DNA of 64,000 bases, taken from positions 253,399-317,398 of the forward strand of contig CAZQMB010000001.1 of assembly GCA_964594365.1 (NCBI GenBank). Reading direction: 5' to 3'. The DNA is from CAIUSP01 sp964594365. Lineage in GTDB: Bacteria > Actinomycetota > Thermoleophilia > Solirubrobacterales > 70-9. Made by a program: the position numbers and the translations under genes. Below are positions 18,117 through 25,818 of this stretch, piece by piece (position 1 is the first letter of the stretch; each line of letters starts with the position of its first letter). The notes below the pieces were generated by a model. It searched no databases and was not told the origin of the DNA. It worked only from the letters and a program-made list of their open reading frames with translations.

Positions 18117-18494
18117 ATGCGCAAGCCAGCAGCAGTAGTACTGACCAGCACCGCAGCGCTTATAGCGGCATTCGGACTCGTAGCGTGCGGCGGCGGCGAT
18201 TCAGGATCTTCGGGAGGCTCGTCTGCCGCACCGACGACCGAGCAGAGTGGTGCAGCCCCGGCCGATGAGGGACAGACCATCTTCGTCCAGAACTGCGGTA
18301 CCTGCCACACGCTCTCCGCAGCGGGAACCGACGGCAACGTCGGGCCCAACCTCGACTCCGCTGGAGTCGACTACGAGGAAGTCAAGTCCCAGGTGATCAA
18401 CGGTGGAGGCGGGATGCCGGTATTCGAAGGCGTCCTCACCGACGCCCAAATCGACGCGGTATCCAAGTACGTCGCCGAGAACGCGGGCAAGTAG
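18117..18494 (+). CDS. lipoprotein cytochrome c
   Basis: A 125-residue monohaem cytochrome c anchored by lipid. The signal peptide ends in the lipobox LVAC at about residue 21, then a Gly/Ser linker, one haem-binding CGTCH motif and the axial Met in GGGMPVF. The ATG has an AAGGAG ribosome site. It should carry electrons on the outer face of the cytoplasmic membrane. No oxidase gene lies nearby, and its pairing with two CoA-enzyme genes is unusual; they may only be neighbours. Confidence 0.9.
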   Translation: MRKPAAVVLTSTAALIAAFGLVACGGGDSGSSGGSSAAPTTEQSGAAPADEGQTIFVQNCGTCHTLSAAGTDGNVGPNLDSAGVDYEEVKSQVINGGGGMPVFEGVLTDAQIDAVSKYVAENAGK

Positions 18495-18498
18495 TCGG

Positions 18499-18966
18499 AT
18501 GGCTGGAGTCAAGGCAACCGGTCTGGAGGAGTTGAAGGCGCTGCAGGGCCAGCAGGTCGGGCCCAGCGACTGGCGGACCATCACCCAGGAGGACATCGAC
18601 GAGTTCGCCAAGCTCTCCGGCGACGATCAGTGGATCCACGTCGACGTGGAGAGGGCGAAGACCGAGAGTCCCTTCGGAACCACGATCGCGCACGGAAACC
18701 TCACCCTCTCGGCGATCGACGGCCTGAGGATGGAGTTGATGGAACTCGACGGCTTCAAGCTCGCCGTCAACTACGGATGGAACAAGGTTCGCTTCCCTGC
18801 TCCGGTGCCGGCCGGATCCAAGATCCGGGCCACCGCTGAGTTGGTCGAGGTCGAAGACGTCGGCGGCGGGTGGGTTCAGATCGTGGTCAGGTTCACGGTC
18901 GAGGTCGAGGGCTCGGAGAAGCCCTGTTGCGTGGCCGACTCGGTCGGTCGGCTGCTGCCCGACTGA
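18499..18966 (+). CDS. MaoC-like (R)-specific enoyl-CoA hydratase
   Basis: Single hot-dog domain of 155 residues. The hydratase-2 motif reads FAKLSGDDQWIHVD followed by FGTTIAHGNLTLS, giving the catalytic Asp/His dyad and the conserved HG turn. NodN/MaoC relatives hydrate trans-2-enoyl-CoA to the (R)-3-hydroxyacyl form. The ATG is 4 bases after the cytochrome stop. Together with the crotonase two genes upstream it suggests fatty-acyl or aromatic-acyl CoA metabolism. Confidence 0.88.
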   Translation: MAGVKATGLEELKALQGQQVGPSDWRTITQEDIDEFAKLSGDDQWIHVDVERAKTESPFGTTIAHGNLTLSAIDGLRMELMELDGFKLAVNYGWNKVRFPAPVPAGSKIRATAELVEVEDVGGGWVQIVVRFTVEVEGSEKPCCVADSVGRLLPD

Positions 18967-18977
18967 ACTGCCTCGAG

Positions 18978-20315
18978 TCACCGAACCAGCCTGACCTCGG
19001 GCATCGGTGCCAGCAACGCACCAGCGCCGTCCATCAAAGCGAGGATCCGCGCCACGTAGGCCTGCGTCTCCGGGTACGGCGGAATGCATTCGCAGGATGA
19101 GACCGCGCCCGGGCCAGCGTTGTAAGCCGCAAGAGCAAGCGGAACGGAACCGAACTGCCTGAGAAGTGAACCCATGAACCTCGCCTGGGCTGCGATCGAA
19201 GCCACCGGATCGAAACGGTCCCGAAGTCCCCACTCGCGAGCGGTGGCGGGCATGAACTGAGCGATTCCCGCAGCACCCGCTGGCGAAACCGCGTCCGGAT
19301 CGAATCCGGACTCCGCCATCAACTGCGAGGCGAGCAAGACCGCCGAAACACCCGACCTCGCGGCCGCTCTGACGATGGGGGCCCTGAATCGAGCCGGAAC
19401 GAACGAGGGCAAGCCAGCCGCGCCTGCCTCCGGGGTGGTGTTCGAACCGATACCCGCGGTCGACGAGCACGGTGCCGGGCCTGCAGTGAAGCCGTAGTGC
19501 CACGGCTCCCACGAGTAGCGCTGCGTGAAACCGAATCTACGCGCCTTGGCACCCAGCCATCCGTAGGCCGAAGCCGGACCGATGTCGAGTTCGGTAGCGC
19601 AGCGATGTAAGGATCTACCCGGCGGGGCAACCCAGCGCGGATCGGGGTGCCGGGCGAAGAGCTCCGCCTGTTCGGCATCGGATCTGAATCCCGAGACCAC
19701 GTACATCGTCACCCCAGCTCTGGCAGCAGCGCCCGACATCCGGTCGAATGCGGCGGCAACGTCGGGACGCATGCCTTCACCGTTGCGGTAGGCGAGCGGA
19801 CCCGCGTAGCCACCCCCTGACGCATAGGCGGGCATTCCCGTCCACCAGCCCGGTGGTGGCGCCGCCTCGGCCGTAGCCGAAGCCAACACCCGGATATCGC
19901 TCTGGTCGGATCCAGCCAATCGATCCCCGCCCGGCAGCCGCTGGAGACTGATCCCGCCGACCACCTCGACCTCGACCTGGAGCGGTGGGTCCGCCTCGTC
20001 GAAGTAGACCCGGATCCGCTCGGGGTCGACCCCGTTTCGTTGGGCAGCGAGCTCGGCCGAGTCGAGTGCAGCCTCCTCGAGATCCTCCGCCGATTGGTGG
20101 GAGCCCCCGTGAGCCAGCAGTTCAGGGAGTCCCTCGTAGAGGGTGCGAGCCGCAGAGATCGCCGAGAGATCGGCGGCTCGCTGGAGGCGAGAGGCACCGG
20201 TGGTGGCGCCGCCGATTCCTGCCAGCAAGGACGATGCGAAAACCACCGCCAGAGCGCAGCCGAGAACGGCTGGGGCGACTTGGCCCCGCTCGGAGAGTGC
20301 CCGCTCGGGAATCAC
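18978..20315 (-). CDS. TadG-like pseudopilin domain fused to VanY carboxypeptidase and lytic transglycosylase
   Basis: Three-part envelope protein of 445 residues. The N-terminus (SERGQVAPAVLG then a helix at about 13-37) is of the TadE/TadG or helicase-secretion-neighbourhood type and should hold it at the membrane. A VanY-type D-Ala-D-Ala peptidase follows (about 175-277) with the zinc pattern SLHRCATELD (His 237, Asp 244) and EPWHYGF (His 273). An SLT transglycosylase domain ends the protein (about 315-440) with catalytic Glu 335 in MAESGFDP and GAAGIAQFMP. The GTG start overlaps the upstream TGA as GTGA. Both wall-cutting activities in one pilus-linked chain are unusual; a role in opening the wall for a pilus is inferred. 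Confidence 0.85.
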   Translation of the reverse strand: MIPERALSERGQVAPAVLGCALAVVFASSLLAGIGGATTGASRLQRAADLSAISAARTLYEGLPELLAHGGSHQSAEDLEEAALDSAELAAQRNGVDPERIRVYFDEADPPLQVEVEVVGGISLQRLPGGDRLAGSDQSDIRVLASATAEAAPPPGWWTGMPAYASGGGYAGPLAYRNGEGMRPDVAAAFDRMSGAAARAGVTMYVVSGFRSDAEQAELFARHPDPRWVAPPGRSLHRCATELDIGPASAYGWLGAKARRFGFTQRYSWEPWHYGFTAGPAPCSSTAGIGSNTTPEAGAAGLPSFVPARFRAPIVRAAARSGVSAVLLASQLMAESGFDPDAVSPAGAAGIAQFMPATAREWGLRDRFDPVASIAAQARFMGSLLRQFGSVPLALAAYNAGPGAVSSCECIPPYPETQAYVARILALMDGAGALLAPMPEVRLVR

Positions 20316-20923
20316 CTCGCGCGGTCTCCCCTTACGCCCCCGCGATCGAAGTGCGACACCACCCTCCGCGCGTACTGCTCGGCGAACCCACCGGGCAGGA
20401 CCCCGGCCAATGCGCGCCTCGCGGCGACCAGTCCTGGTGGTCTGCCACAGACCTTCACGGCGATCCCCCGAGCCGACATCTCGGCCACCACCAGGGCCCC
20501 GAGTGATCTCTCGGCTGGCAGGTCGAGCAGCGCCACACATCCTTGGACTCCCTCATGCCAGTCGACGATCTGCTCGTGGGGTCGCTTCGATCCGAGCGAG
20601 AGCACGATCCGGCTCGGCGTGGCCGCCTCGCTCAACTCAGCCGTATCTATCTCGCTCCAGCTCGACTGCGCAAGTGAGAGCGTGCAGATGTGTCCCCGGG
20701 AGGCTGCTTCGAGCCCCATGTCTCGCAGTCTCCCTTCGAGCGAGCGCGCTTCAGCCGATGCCAAGAGAGTCGACGATCGGGAGACAGCATCGTCCGGGAC
20801 CAAGTCCACCAGGAGGCAGGACTCTCCGCAGGCCTTGGCGCTGGCCACCGCAATCGAAGCTGCGAGACCGACGGTGGACTCGACCTGTGGAGAACCGCCG
20901 ACCGCTATCGCGCGATGCCTCAT
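20312..20923 (-). CDS. Tad-cluster protein resembling a degenerate MinD/CpaE ATPase
   Basis: The 203-residue product starts at an ATG overlapping the upstream stop (ATGA). The beginning, AIAVGGSPQVESTVGLA, aligns by eye with the MinD/ParA deviant Walker A region (KGGVGKST) but lacks both lysines. LLVDLVPDD and VLSLGSKRP follow at the spacing of later MinD motifs. CpaE/TadZ proteins of this fold place Tad pilus machines, and the gene sits between TadE genes, so a TadZ-like positioning role without ATP hydrolysis is possible. The assignment rests on fold-like patterning only. Confidence 0.5.
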   Translation of the reverse strand: MRHRAIAVGGSPQVESTVGLAASIAVASAKACGESCLLVDLVPDDAVSRSSTLLASAEARSLEGRLRDMGLEAASRGHICTLSLAQSSWSEIDTAELSEAATPSRIVLSLGSKRPHEQIVDWHEGVQGCVALLDLPAERSLGALVVAEMSARGIAVKVCGRPPGLVAARRALAGVLPGGFAEQYARRVVSHFDRGGVRGDRAR

Positions 20924-21294
20924 CGCCTGGAACCTTCCGATGGAGACGGGTCTGGCACTGCCCAGGCGCTGGACCGTACCTCCAGCCACCGGGCGAGTCC
21001 CGGAACGGCCGTGGGCGGCTCGAGTCGGACTTCCACCCGCGAGCCCCGCATCTCCACCTTTGCCCGATCGTGAGCCCAAGTCGGCAGGGCCGCTCGGGAT
21101 GCCTGCACTGGATCCACTCCGGAGGCGGCGGCGGCAGCCCCGGCCTGACTCGCTCCGTCAGCCAGCGAGACCGAATACCCGACCAGGAGCAGTTGCAGCG
21201 CCAACCCGCCGGCCATCAGCAGCACGGGTAACCCGGCGATCAACTCGATCGATGCCTGACCGCTCTGATGAAACTTCGGTCTGATCTCAGGCAT
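20920..21294 (-). CDS. TadE-like pseudopilin (second copy)
   Basis: A 124-residue small pseudopilin. After a short basic start comes GQASIELIAGLPVLLMAGG, the TadE pattern (Glu at +5 after a cleavable Gly) leading into one transmembrane helix at about 13-38, then an Ala-rich stalk and a beta-type C-terminal region. It overlaps both neighbours by a few bases, so the four genes are one transcription unit. Substrate of a prepilin peptidase, none of which is in the window. Confidence 0.75.
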   Translation of the reverse strand: MPEIRPKFHQSGQASIELIAGLPVLLMAGGLALQLLLVGYSVSLADGASQAGAAAAASGVDPVQASRAALPTWAHDRAKVEMRGSRVEVRLEPPTAVPGLARWLEVRSSAWAVPDPSPSEGSRR

Positions 21295-21685
21295 CGGGCA
21301 CCAGCGGGCCGGCTTCGGCGCTCACTCTGGGAAGCGAGAGGCCCGGAAACAGCGTGGGAACGGTCACCCCGACCTCGACCCTGCCGGAATCGAGCCTCAC
21401 CGATGCGCGCTCGCGGAACGCAGTCGGCAGTGCCGCGAGAGCAACCTGCCTGGGGTCGGAGTCGACAGCTGCCGCCCGGGCTGCCGCTCTGGCAGCCTCA
21501 GCCGCCGACCACAGACTCCAACCAGCGATAGCGAGGTGGAAGGTCAGTACTGCCGCCAGCCCGAGCAGCGCGAGTACCGCGACGAACTCCACCGTCGCCT
21601 GCCCTGCCTCGGCGCCTCCTGTCGAACCTCCGACGAGTCGCGATCCGGACTGGTTTCGCCATGTGGCTCTTCTCGAACTCGGCAC
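21287..21685 (-). CDS. TadE-like pseudopilin (first copy)
   Basis: Pseudopilin of 132 residues with a GTG start. The motif AGQATVEFVAVLALLGLAA matches TadE processing and helix signatures, followed by an Ala-rich stretch and an RERASVRLDSGRVEVGV strand region that resembles the second copy (DRAKVEMRGSRVEVRL), indicating gene duplication. First gene of the small Tad-like operon. The ATPase and platform genes (tadA, tadB, tadC) are not in the window. Confidence 0.75.
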   Translation of the reverse strand: MPSSRRATWRNQSGSRLVGGSTGGAEAGQATVEFVAVLALLGLAAVLTFHLAIAGWSLWSAAEAARAAARAAAVDSDPRQVALAALPTAFRERASVRLDSGRVEVGVTVPTLFPGLSLPRVSAEAGPLVPDA

Positions 21686-21777
21686 GGCAGCATCCTGCCA
21701 AGGGGCATCTGACCCAAGATCCGGCCACTGTCAACGAGGTGAAACGACACTGCAGAAGAAACGCGCGTCTCAGGTTG

Positions 21778-23058
21778 CTAGCCGGTTACACCCTGCGCTG
21801 ACGTGTCGTCGTTGGCACCGCTTCTACCCTGATCGCTGACGAGGCCGAGGATTTCCAACGATCCATTTTCGTCACGTTGCAGATGGAGTATCACCGCCTG
21901 GCCGAGACCGACCAGATCCAGATCGAATTCCTCTGTGAGGAGGAAATCCAAATCCTCCCCGGTCGCATTCATGTCATCCGCGGAGACGATCAGTTGGTCG
22001 TCGTCTTCGCAGGATCGCTGAACGATGCCACTGATCGAGTAATTGGTCAGATCGGACAGGACAACCTCGTGGGCCTTTCCGACCAATCTCGTCGAGGGGG
22101 TTGCAGGATCGATCGGATATGCAGGCTCAGGACTGCACCCCGTTACTTCAGAAGCGCCTGTAGTCCCCCAGCCGATTTCGGTTCCCAGACTGCCGCTGCT
22201 GGAGGAGGATTCTCGAACCTCGGCATCCACCTGCACGAGATCCCCGACCTCGGGCACGTCCGTCGTCAGGAAGTCCTCGGGAGAATGCACGAGGGCGGAA
22301 ACGCCAAGCGATGAGACCGTGTAGAGACCCCGAATCGTATCTCGGTAACTGACGGTTCCGGTGAACTTGACATTGACCACACCCTCGCGCAGTGCTCGAG
22401 AGGTGCTCAGTCGGGACGATGACTTGATTTCGGGCTTTGCAGCCTGCGCGTAGGTGCCGTTGAAGAGCTCGACCACCTTCACCCTGACAGTGCTCCCCGG
22501 TTCAGGAGCATTCGATGCGTGAACGGCCGTTAGGGGTCCTCCGCCAATCGCAAGGGAGTAGCTCCCTGCATAAGGATTGACCTGGGCGACCGTCCCGGTC
22601 AGGTACTTCGGCTTCGGTTTCGGTTTCGTGCCTCCACCGCCACCGCTGCCCGAAGAGCCACCGGACGACCAAGCCGAGCCGTAGTCGTCGGCGAATGAGT
22701 CCGAGTCGGTCGGAGGGCTTGCGGAGGGATCGGCCGCAACGGTTCCGGAGGGGGACTCAGCGGCCGGAGGAGTCTCACCGGGCAGTTGGATGATCGGCGG
22801 TCCGACCGCCCCGAGACCCGTGAGACCGGGATCTAGCGCTGTGCCTACCACCACACCGAAGCCGAGAGTGATGGCGGCATACATGGAGAGGACTTGGGCT
22901 GGCGGACCCTTCCGCACGGCGGCCGCAGGGTTCGACATCGGAGCAGCAACTCCACCCGATGGCAGGCCAAGGGGCGCGACCCTCAGGCCACAGGAGATGC
23001 AATAGCGTTGCTCACTCGCGAGGGTGGAGCCGCAGTCTCTGCAGAGAGAAACGGTCAG
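21778..23058 (-). CDS. zinc-ribbon, single-TM protein with outer OB-like repeats (probable CTG start)
   Basis: Taking CTG at 23058 as start gives 426 residues. A zinc ribbon (CRDC near residue 6, YCISCG near 24) is followed by a transmembrane helix at about 58-78, a Pro/Ser/Gly linker ending in KPKPKPK, and an outer part with three beta-rich segments that each begin like an OB strand (LTGTVAQVN, FTGTVSYRD, ISGIVQRSC). The ATG at 22938 would cut off the ribbon. No other start exists before the in-frame stop at 23089-23091. The ribbon matches the one in the sister gene at 23438-24094. Last gene of the Pst-1 series, 2 bases after the previous stop; function unknown. Confidence 0.7.
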   Translation of the reverse strand: MTVSLCRDCGSTLASEQRYCISCGLRVAPLGLPSGGVAAPMSNPAAAVRKGPPAQVLSMYAAITLGFGVVVGTALDPGLTGLGAVGPPIIQLPGETPPAAESPSGTVAADPSASPPTDSDSFADDYGSAWSSGGSSGSGGGGGTKPKPKPKYLTGTVAQVNPYAGSYSLAIGGGPLTAVHASNAPEPGSTVRVKVVELFNGTYAQAAKPEIKSSSRLSTSRALREGVVNVKFTGTVSYRDTIRGLYTVSSLGVSALVHSPEDFLTTDVPEVGDLVQVDAEVRESSSSSGSLGTEIGWGTTGASEVTGCSPEPAYPIDPATPSTRLVGKAHEVVLSDLTNYSISGIVQRSCEDDDQLIVSADDMNATGEDLDFLLTEEFDLDLVGLGQAVILHLQRDENGSLEILGLVSDQGRSGANDDTSAQGVTG

Positions 23059-23060
23059 GG

Positions 23061-23441
23061 CTATCCCGTGCCTTCTTGGACGAGTTCCTTACCGCACTGC
23101 CAGCAGAACATCGCGCCACGAGCCTGCAGGGCTGAACACTCCGGGCAAGCTCCAGCCGCTCCTGACTCCTCCATCTTCATCATGCGTTCGATCTGCCCCA
23201 GCTGGGAGTCCACTTCCTGGAGCTTCGCCGCGTGGTTGTTCAGGACATCGAGCCGATAGTGGTCACGCGCGGCCATCTCGTATGCGATCCCTCCGAGATC
23301 CCACTGGAGCTCGACGAACTGCTTGCGCAGCTCATCCCGCTTGGCACGCATCTCTGGAGTGCCCACACCAGCGCTGCCGTCGCCGTTGCGACGGGTGAAC
23401 CTGAGCAAGCGCTCTTTCGCATCATCGAGCCGCTCTCTCAT
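23061..23441 (-). CDS. coiled-coil protein with C-terminal zinc ribbon
   Basis: A 126-residue cytoplasmic protein. The first 90 residues are charged and helical with heptad-like spacing (coiled coil). The end is a zinc ribbon with CPEC and CWQCG. No signal peptide or membrane segment. Its ATG overlaps the stop of the upstream zinc-ribbon gene as ATGA. Three adjacent proteins each carrying one CxxC-x(11-14)-CxxCG ribbon suggest a complex that assembles through these modules; this is inference from order and motif. Confidence 0.75.
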   Translation of the reverse strand: MRERLDDAKERLLRFTRRNGDGSAGVGTPEMRAKRDELRKQFVELQWDLGGIAYEMAARDHYRLDVLNNHAAKLQEVDSQLGQIERMMKMEESGAAGACPECSALQARGAMFCWQCGKELVQEGTG

Positions 23442-24094
23442 GGGATAGTCACCCCGTCACTACCGCCGCCTGGCTTCCAGTTGGGATCGTCCTTCTCAGC
23501 CTTGCCGGGAGTAGCGATCGTGTCTGGGAGATTCTTGGAAGCCTCGAAGTAATCCTTGCCACTGGCGTCTCCGAGAGCGTCCAGGGTGCCCTGATCGATG
23601 GTCTGCGCGTTACCGACATCGACGTCATCTCCGCCCTGGCCGTCGCTCTTACCCGACTTGTCCGCTGATTCAGCCGTGGTAGCGGTCGTCGCCGTGCCGC
23701 TCACCACCACCGGCTGCTGGGCGGTCTGCGTGGTCTGACCTCGACCGATGAGGACACCGAGAAGGAGCATGATGCCGAGCACGGCGATGCCGCCAGCCAC
23801 CCCCTTTGCCCCTCCCCAGTCGCCTCCGGCCTTGGTGGCGGCGGCCTGAGCGGTACCAGCCTCGACATGTGCATCCGGGCCGGCATTCAGCAAGTGGTGA
23901 CTGAACTCGACACGAGGACCGGACCGACGGGCCCCGCACTGCAGGCAGTAACGCTGATCCGTCGCAAGCAGGGAGCTGCACTCCCGGCACTCATCGCCCT
24001 CCGCGCCGAGCATGGGCAGCACGCTGGTCGCCTCGTTTTCCTTGCGAGATGTCTTCTTCTTCGAGGTAGTACTTCGCTTGGTCTTGGTGGTCAT
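23438..24094 (-). CDS. zinc-ribbon, single-TM protein with Lys-rich N-terminus
   Basis: A 218-residue protein. A Lys/Thr/Ser-rich basic tail (1-20) precedes a zinc ribbon (CREC then YCLQCG, about 36-55). A transmembrane helix lies at about 100-122 and a Thr/Gly/Asp-rich outer region follows. A clear AAGGAAAGGA ribosome site precedes the ATG. It lies 60 bases after the lipoprotein gene that follows pstB1 and is coupled to the next two genes. The ribbon is on the inner side and the acidic, flexible part outside. I do not recognise a named family. Confidence 0.75.
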   Translation of the reverse strand: MTTKTKRSTTSKKKTSRKENEATSVLPMLGAEGDECRECSSLLATDQRYCLQCGARRSGPRVEFSHHLLNAGPDAHVEAGTAQAAATKAGGDWGGAKGVAGGIAVLGIMLLLGVLIGRGQTTQTAQQPVVVSGTATTATTAESADKSGKSDGQGGDDVDVGNAQTIDQGTLDALGDASGKDYFEASKNLPDTIATPGKAEKDDPNWKPGGGSDGVTIP

Positions 24095-24154
24095 CTTCGT
24101 CCTTTCCTTCCTTCCCTGGCCGTTGGCATTGAGAGTTCTCTGCGTTCGTGTTCG

Positions 24155-24919
24155 TCAGTTGAGAGTTGTCGGCGGCGCCTCGACGGACACATCTCCGCCT
24201 TGGGGATCGCCGATGAAGAAACTTGCGAAATCCGTCTTCTGGCCTCCCGAGAGTTTCTTCAGACCGCCCCTACCGGCGGCCACGATCTTGCCCCCCTTGC
24301 GCGAAACGGCAAAGAAGGTGAGTTCCTGCTGGTCGAGAGGCGACAGGTTCTCCGCTTGACCGACCACCTCGACTCCGGAAACCGGATCGACCTGGAGCTT
24401 GATGTCGGAAACCACGATCTTCGGCGGTTCACCAGCGGGTGGAGCGTCCACCTTCGATCCGACTTTGACCTTCACCGATGCAGGCGCTCCCGATGCGAGG
24501 ATCTGATCGTGGACCCAAGTCACGGTCTCTCCGGGTCCTACGAGTGGGTAGCCGAGCAGTGCAGGAGCGGTTCCCACCTGATCGTTGCGAAAGATCGATT
24601 TCCCCTTCTTGTCCCGAACATCGATCAGGATCGGCAGATTCGCCAGGAATCGGTCTGAATTGTTCTTGAGGGTCACGGCAACCGCAGCACCGTATTCGTC
24701 GGTCAGCAGGACGCTCTCGAGAATCTCGACCTGGACGTTCTCGTCGCCTATCTGAACCGTTCCCGGATCGATCATCTTTGCGCCTTGCTTCGCCAACTCT
24801 GCGCTCTTGGACTGAGTCGACTGGCAGCCGGGGATGAAGAGCAGGGAGCCAGTCGCCACGAGACACAGTGGCAACGACACGCCGAGGCGGCGAAATAGGA
24901 TCGCGGCAAATCTTCTCAC
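24155..24919 (-). CDS. lipoprotein with FxLYD-like beta domain, in the pst-1 operon
   Basis: A 254-residue lipoprotein. Its signal peptide ends IPGC, with Cys at about 32. The mature part is beta-rich, with segments such as VAVTLKNNSDRFLANLPILIDVRDKKGKSIF and PGETVTWVHDQI that read like FxLYD or DUF4352-type immunoglobulin-like domains, seen twice. The GTG start overlaps the pstB1 stop as GTGA, so it belongs to the phosphate operon. Role unknown; an outer-face helper of the Pst-1 transporter or of PstS is a contextual guess. Confidence 0.72.
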   Translation of the reverse strand: MRRFAAILFRRLGVSLPLCLVATGSLLFIPGCQSTQSKSAELAKQGAKMIDPGTVQIGDENVQVEILESVLLTDEYGAAVAVTLKNNSDRFLANLPILIDVRDKKGKSIFRNDQVGTAPALLGYPLVGPGETVTWVHDQILASGAPASVKVKVGSKVDAPPAGEPPKIVVSDIKLQVDPVSGVEVVGQAENLSPLDQQELTFFAVSRKGGKIVAAGRGGLKKLSGGQKTDFASFFIGDPQGGDVSVEAPPTTLN

Positions 24920-25818
24920 CCGAAGTCACCGCTTACGTAGTCGCGGGTGCGCTTCTGCTGCGGCTTGTCGAAGACCTGAGTGACGGTTCCTTCCTCGACC
25001 AAGTCCCCCAAGTACATGAACGCCACGCGGTCGGCAACTCGCTGCGCCTGCTGCATGTTGTGGGTCACGATTACGATCGCAATCTCGCTGCGCAACTTGA
25101 GAACGAGATCCTCGATCGCAGCGGTCGAGCGTGGATCCAGTGCCGAGCAGGGCTCGTCGAGCAGAAGTACCTCGGGCTCGACGGCAAGCGAACGGGCGAT
25201 ACACAACCGCTGCTGCTGACCACCTGACAGCCGAAGCGCAGGGTGGCTGAGGTTGTCCTTGACCTCTTCGAGCAGATTGGCACGGTCCAGCGCCTCCTCG
25301 ACGAACGGCTTCAGTACTCGCCGGGTTGGCTTTCGGGAGCCTCGCTCGCGTATGCCGTATGCGATGTTGTCGAAGATGCTCATCGGGAACGGGTTCGGCT
25401 GCTGGAAGACCATCCCGACCTTCCGCCTCAGCTCGGTCAACTCCAACCTGTCCACGTCCTCGCCGTCGAGCATGATCTTGCCCGTTCGGGTCGCGGTCGG
25501 CGTTTGCTCCACGAGCAGATTCAGTGACCGGAGATAGGTGGTCTTGCCGCAGCCCGAGGGTCCGATGAGCGCCAACACCTCGCCCTTCTTGATCTGCAAC
25601 GAGACTCCGTTCACCGCAGACTTTCCTCCGTAGGCGATACCGAGGTCAACGGTCCGCATTCGCTCGATCGACTCGACCTTCGGACGGGACCGACTGGTCT
25701 TGACGGAGACCTTGCCATTGCGCTTCGAGGACGCAACTTTGCCGCCCGGTTTGGCCGGCTTCGACTTCTTGTCGGGCTTGATCCGCCTCACTGGCGGTGG
25801 TGTGTTCAGCTTCTCCAT
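24916..25818 (-). CDS. pstB: phosphate ABC transporter ATP-binding protein (system 1)
   Basis: Powers high-affinity phosphate uptake. The 300 residues comprise a Lys/Arg-rich N-terminal tail of about 50 residues not usual in PstB, then the ATPase with GPSGCGKTT, the PstB-typical FQQPNPFPMSIFDN, LSGGQQQRLCIARSLA, LLLDEPCSALDP and VTHNMQQAQRVAD. AAAGGAG precedes the ATG. It overlaps pstA1 by 13 bases and the following lipoprotein by 4. Confidence 0.94.
   Translation of the reverse strand: MEKLNTPPPVRRIKPDKKSKPAKPGGKVASSKRNGKVSVKTSRSRPKVESIERMRTVDLGIAYGGKSAVNGVSLQIKKGEVLALIGPSGCGKTTYLRSLNLLVEQTPTATRTGKIMLDGEDVDRLELTELRRKVGMVFQQPNPFPMSIFDNIAYGIRERGSRKPTRRVLKPFVEEALDRANLLEEVKDNLSHPALRLSGGQQQRLCIARSLAVEPEVLLLDEPCSALDPRSTAAIEDLVLKLRSEIAIVIVTHNMQQAQRVADRVAFMYLGDLVEEGTVTQVFDKPQQKRTRDYVSGDFG

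Noticed and set aside
20040..21284. Plus-strand open frames of 360-414 codons over the Tad-like genes
   Set aside because: Low-complexity Arg/Ser/Pro content, no motif; the minus strand carries a coupled four-gene operon with clear domains.
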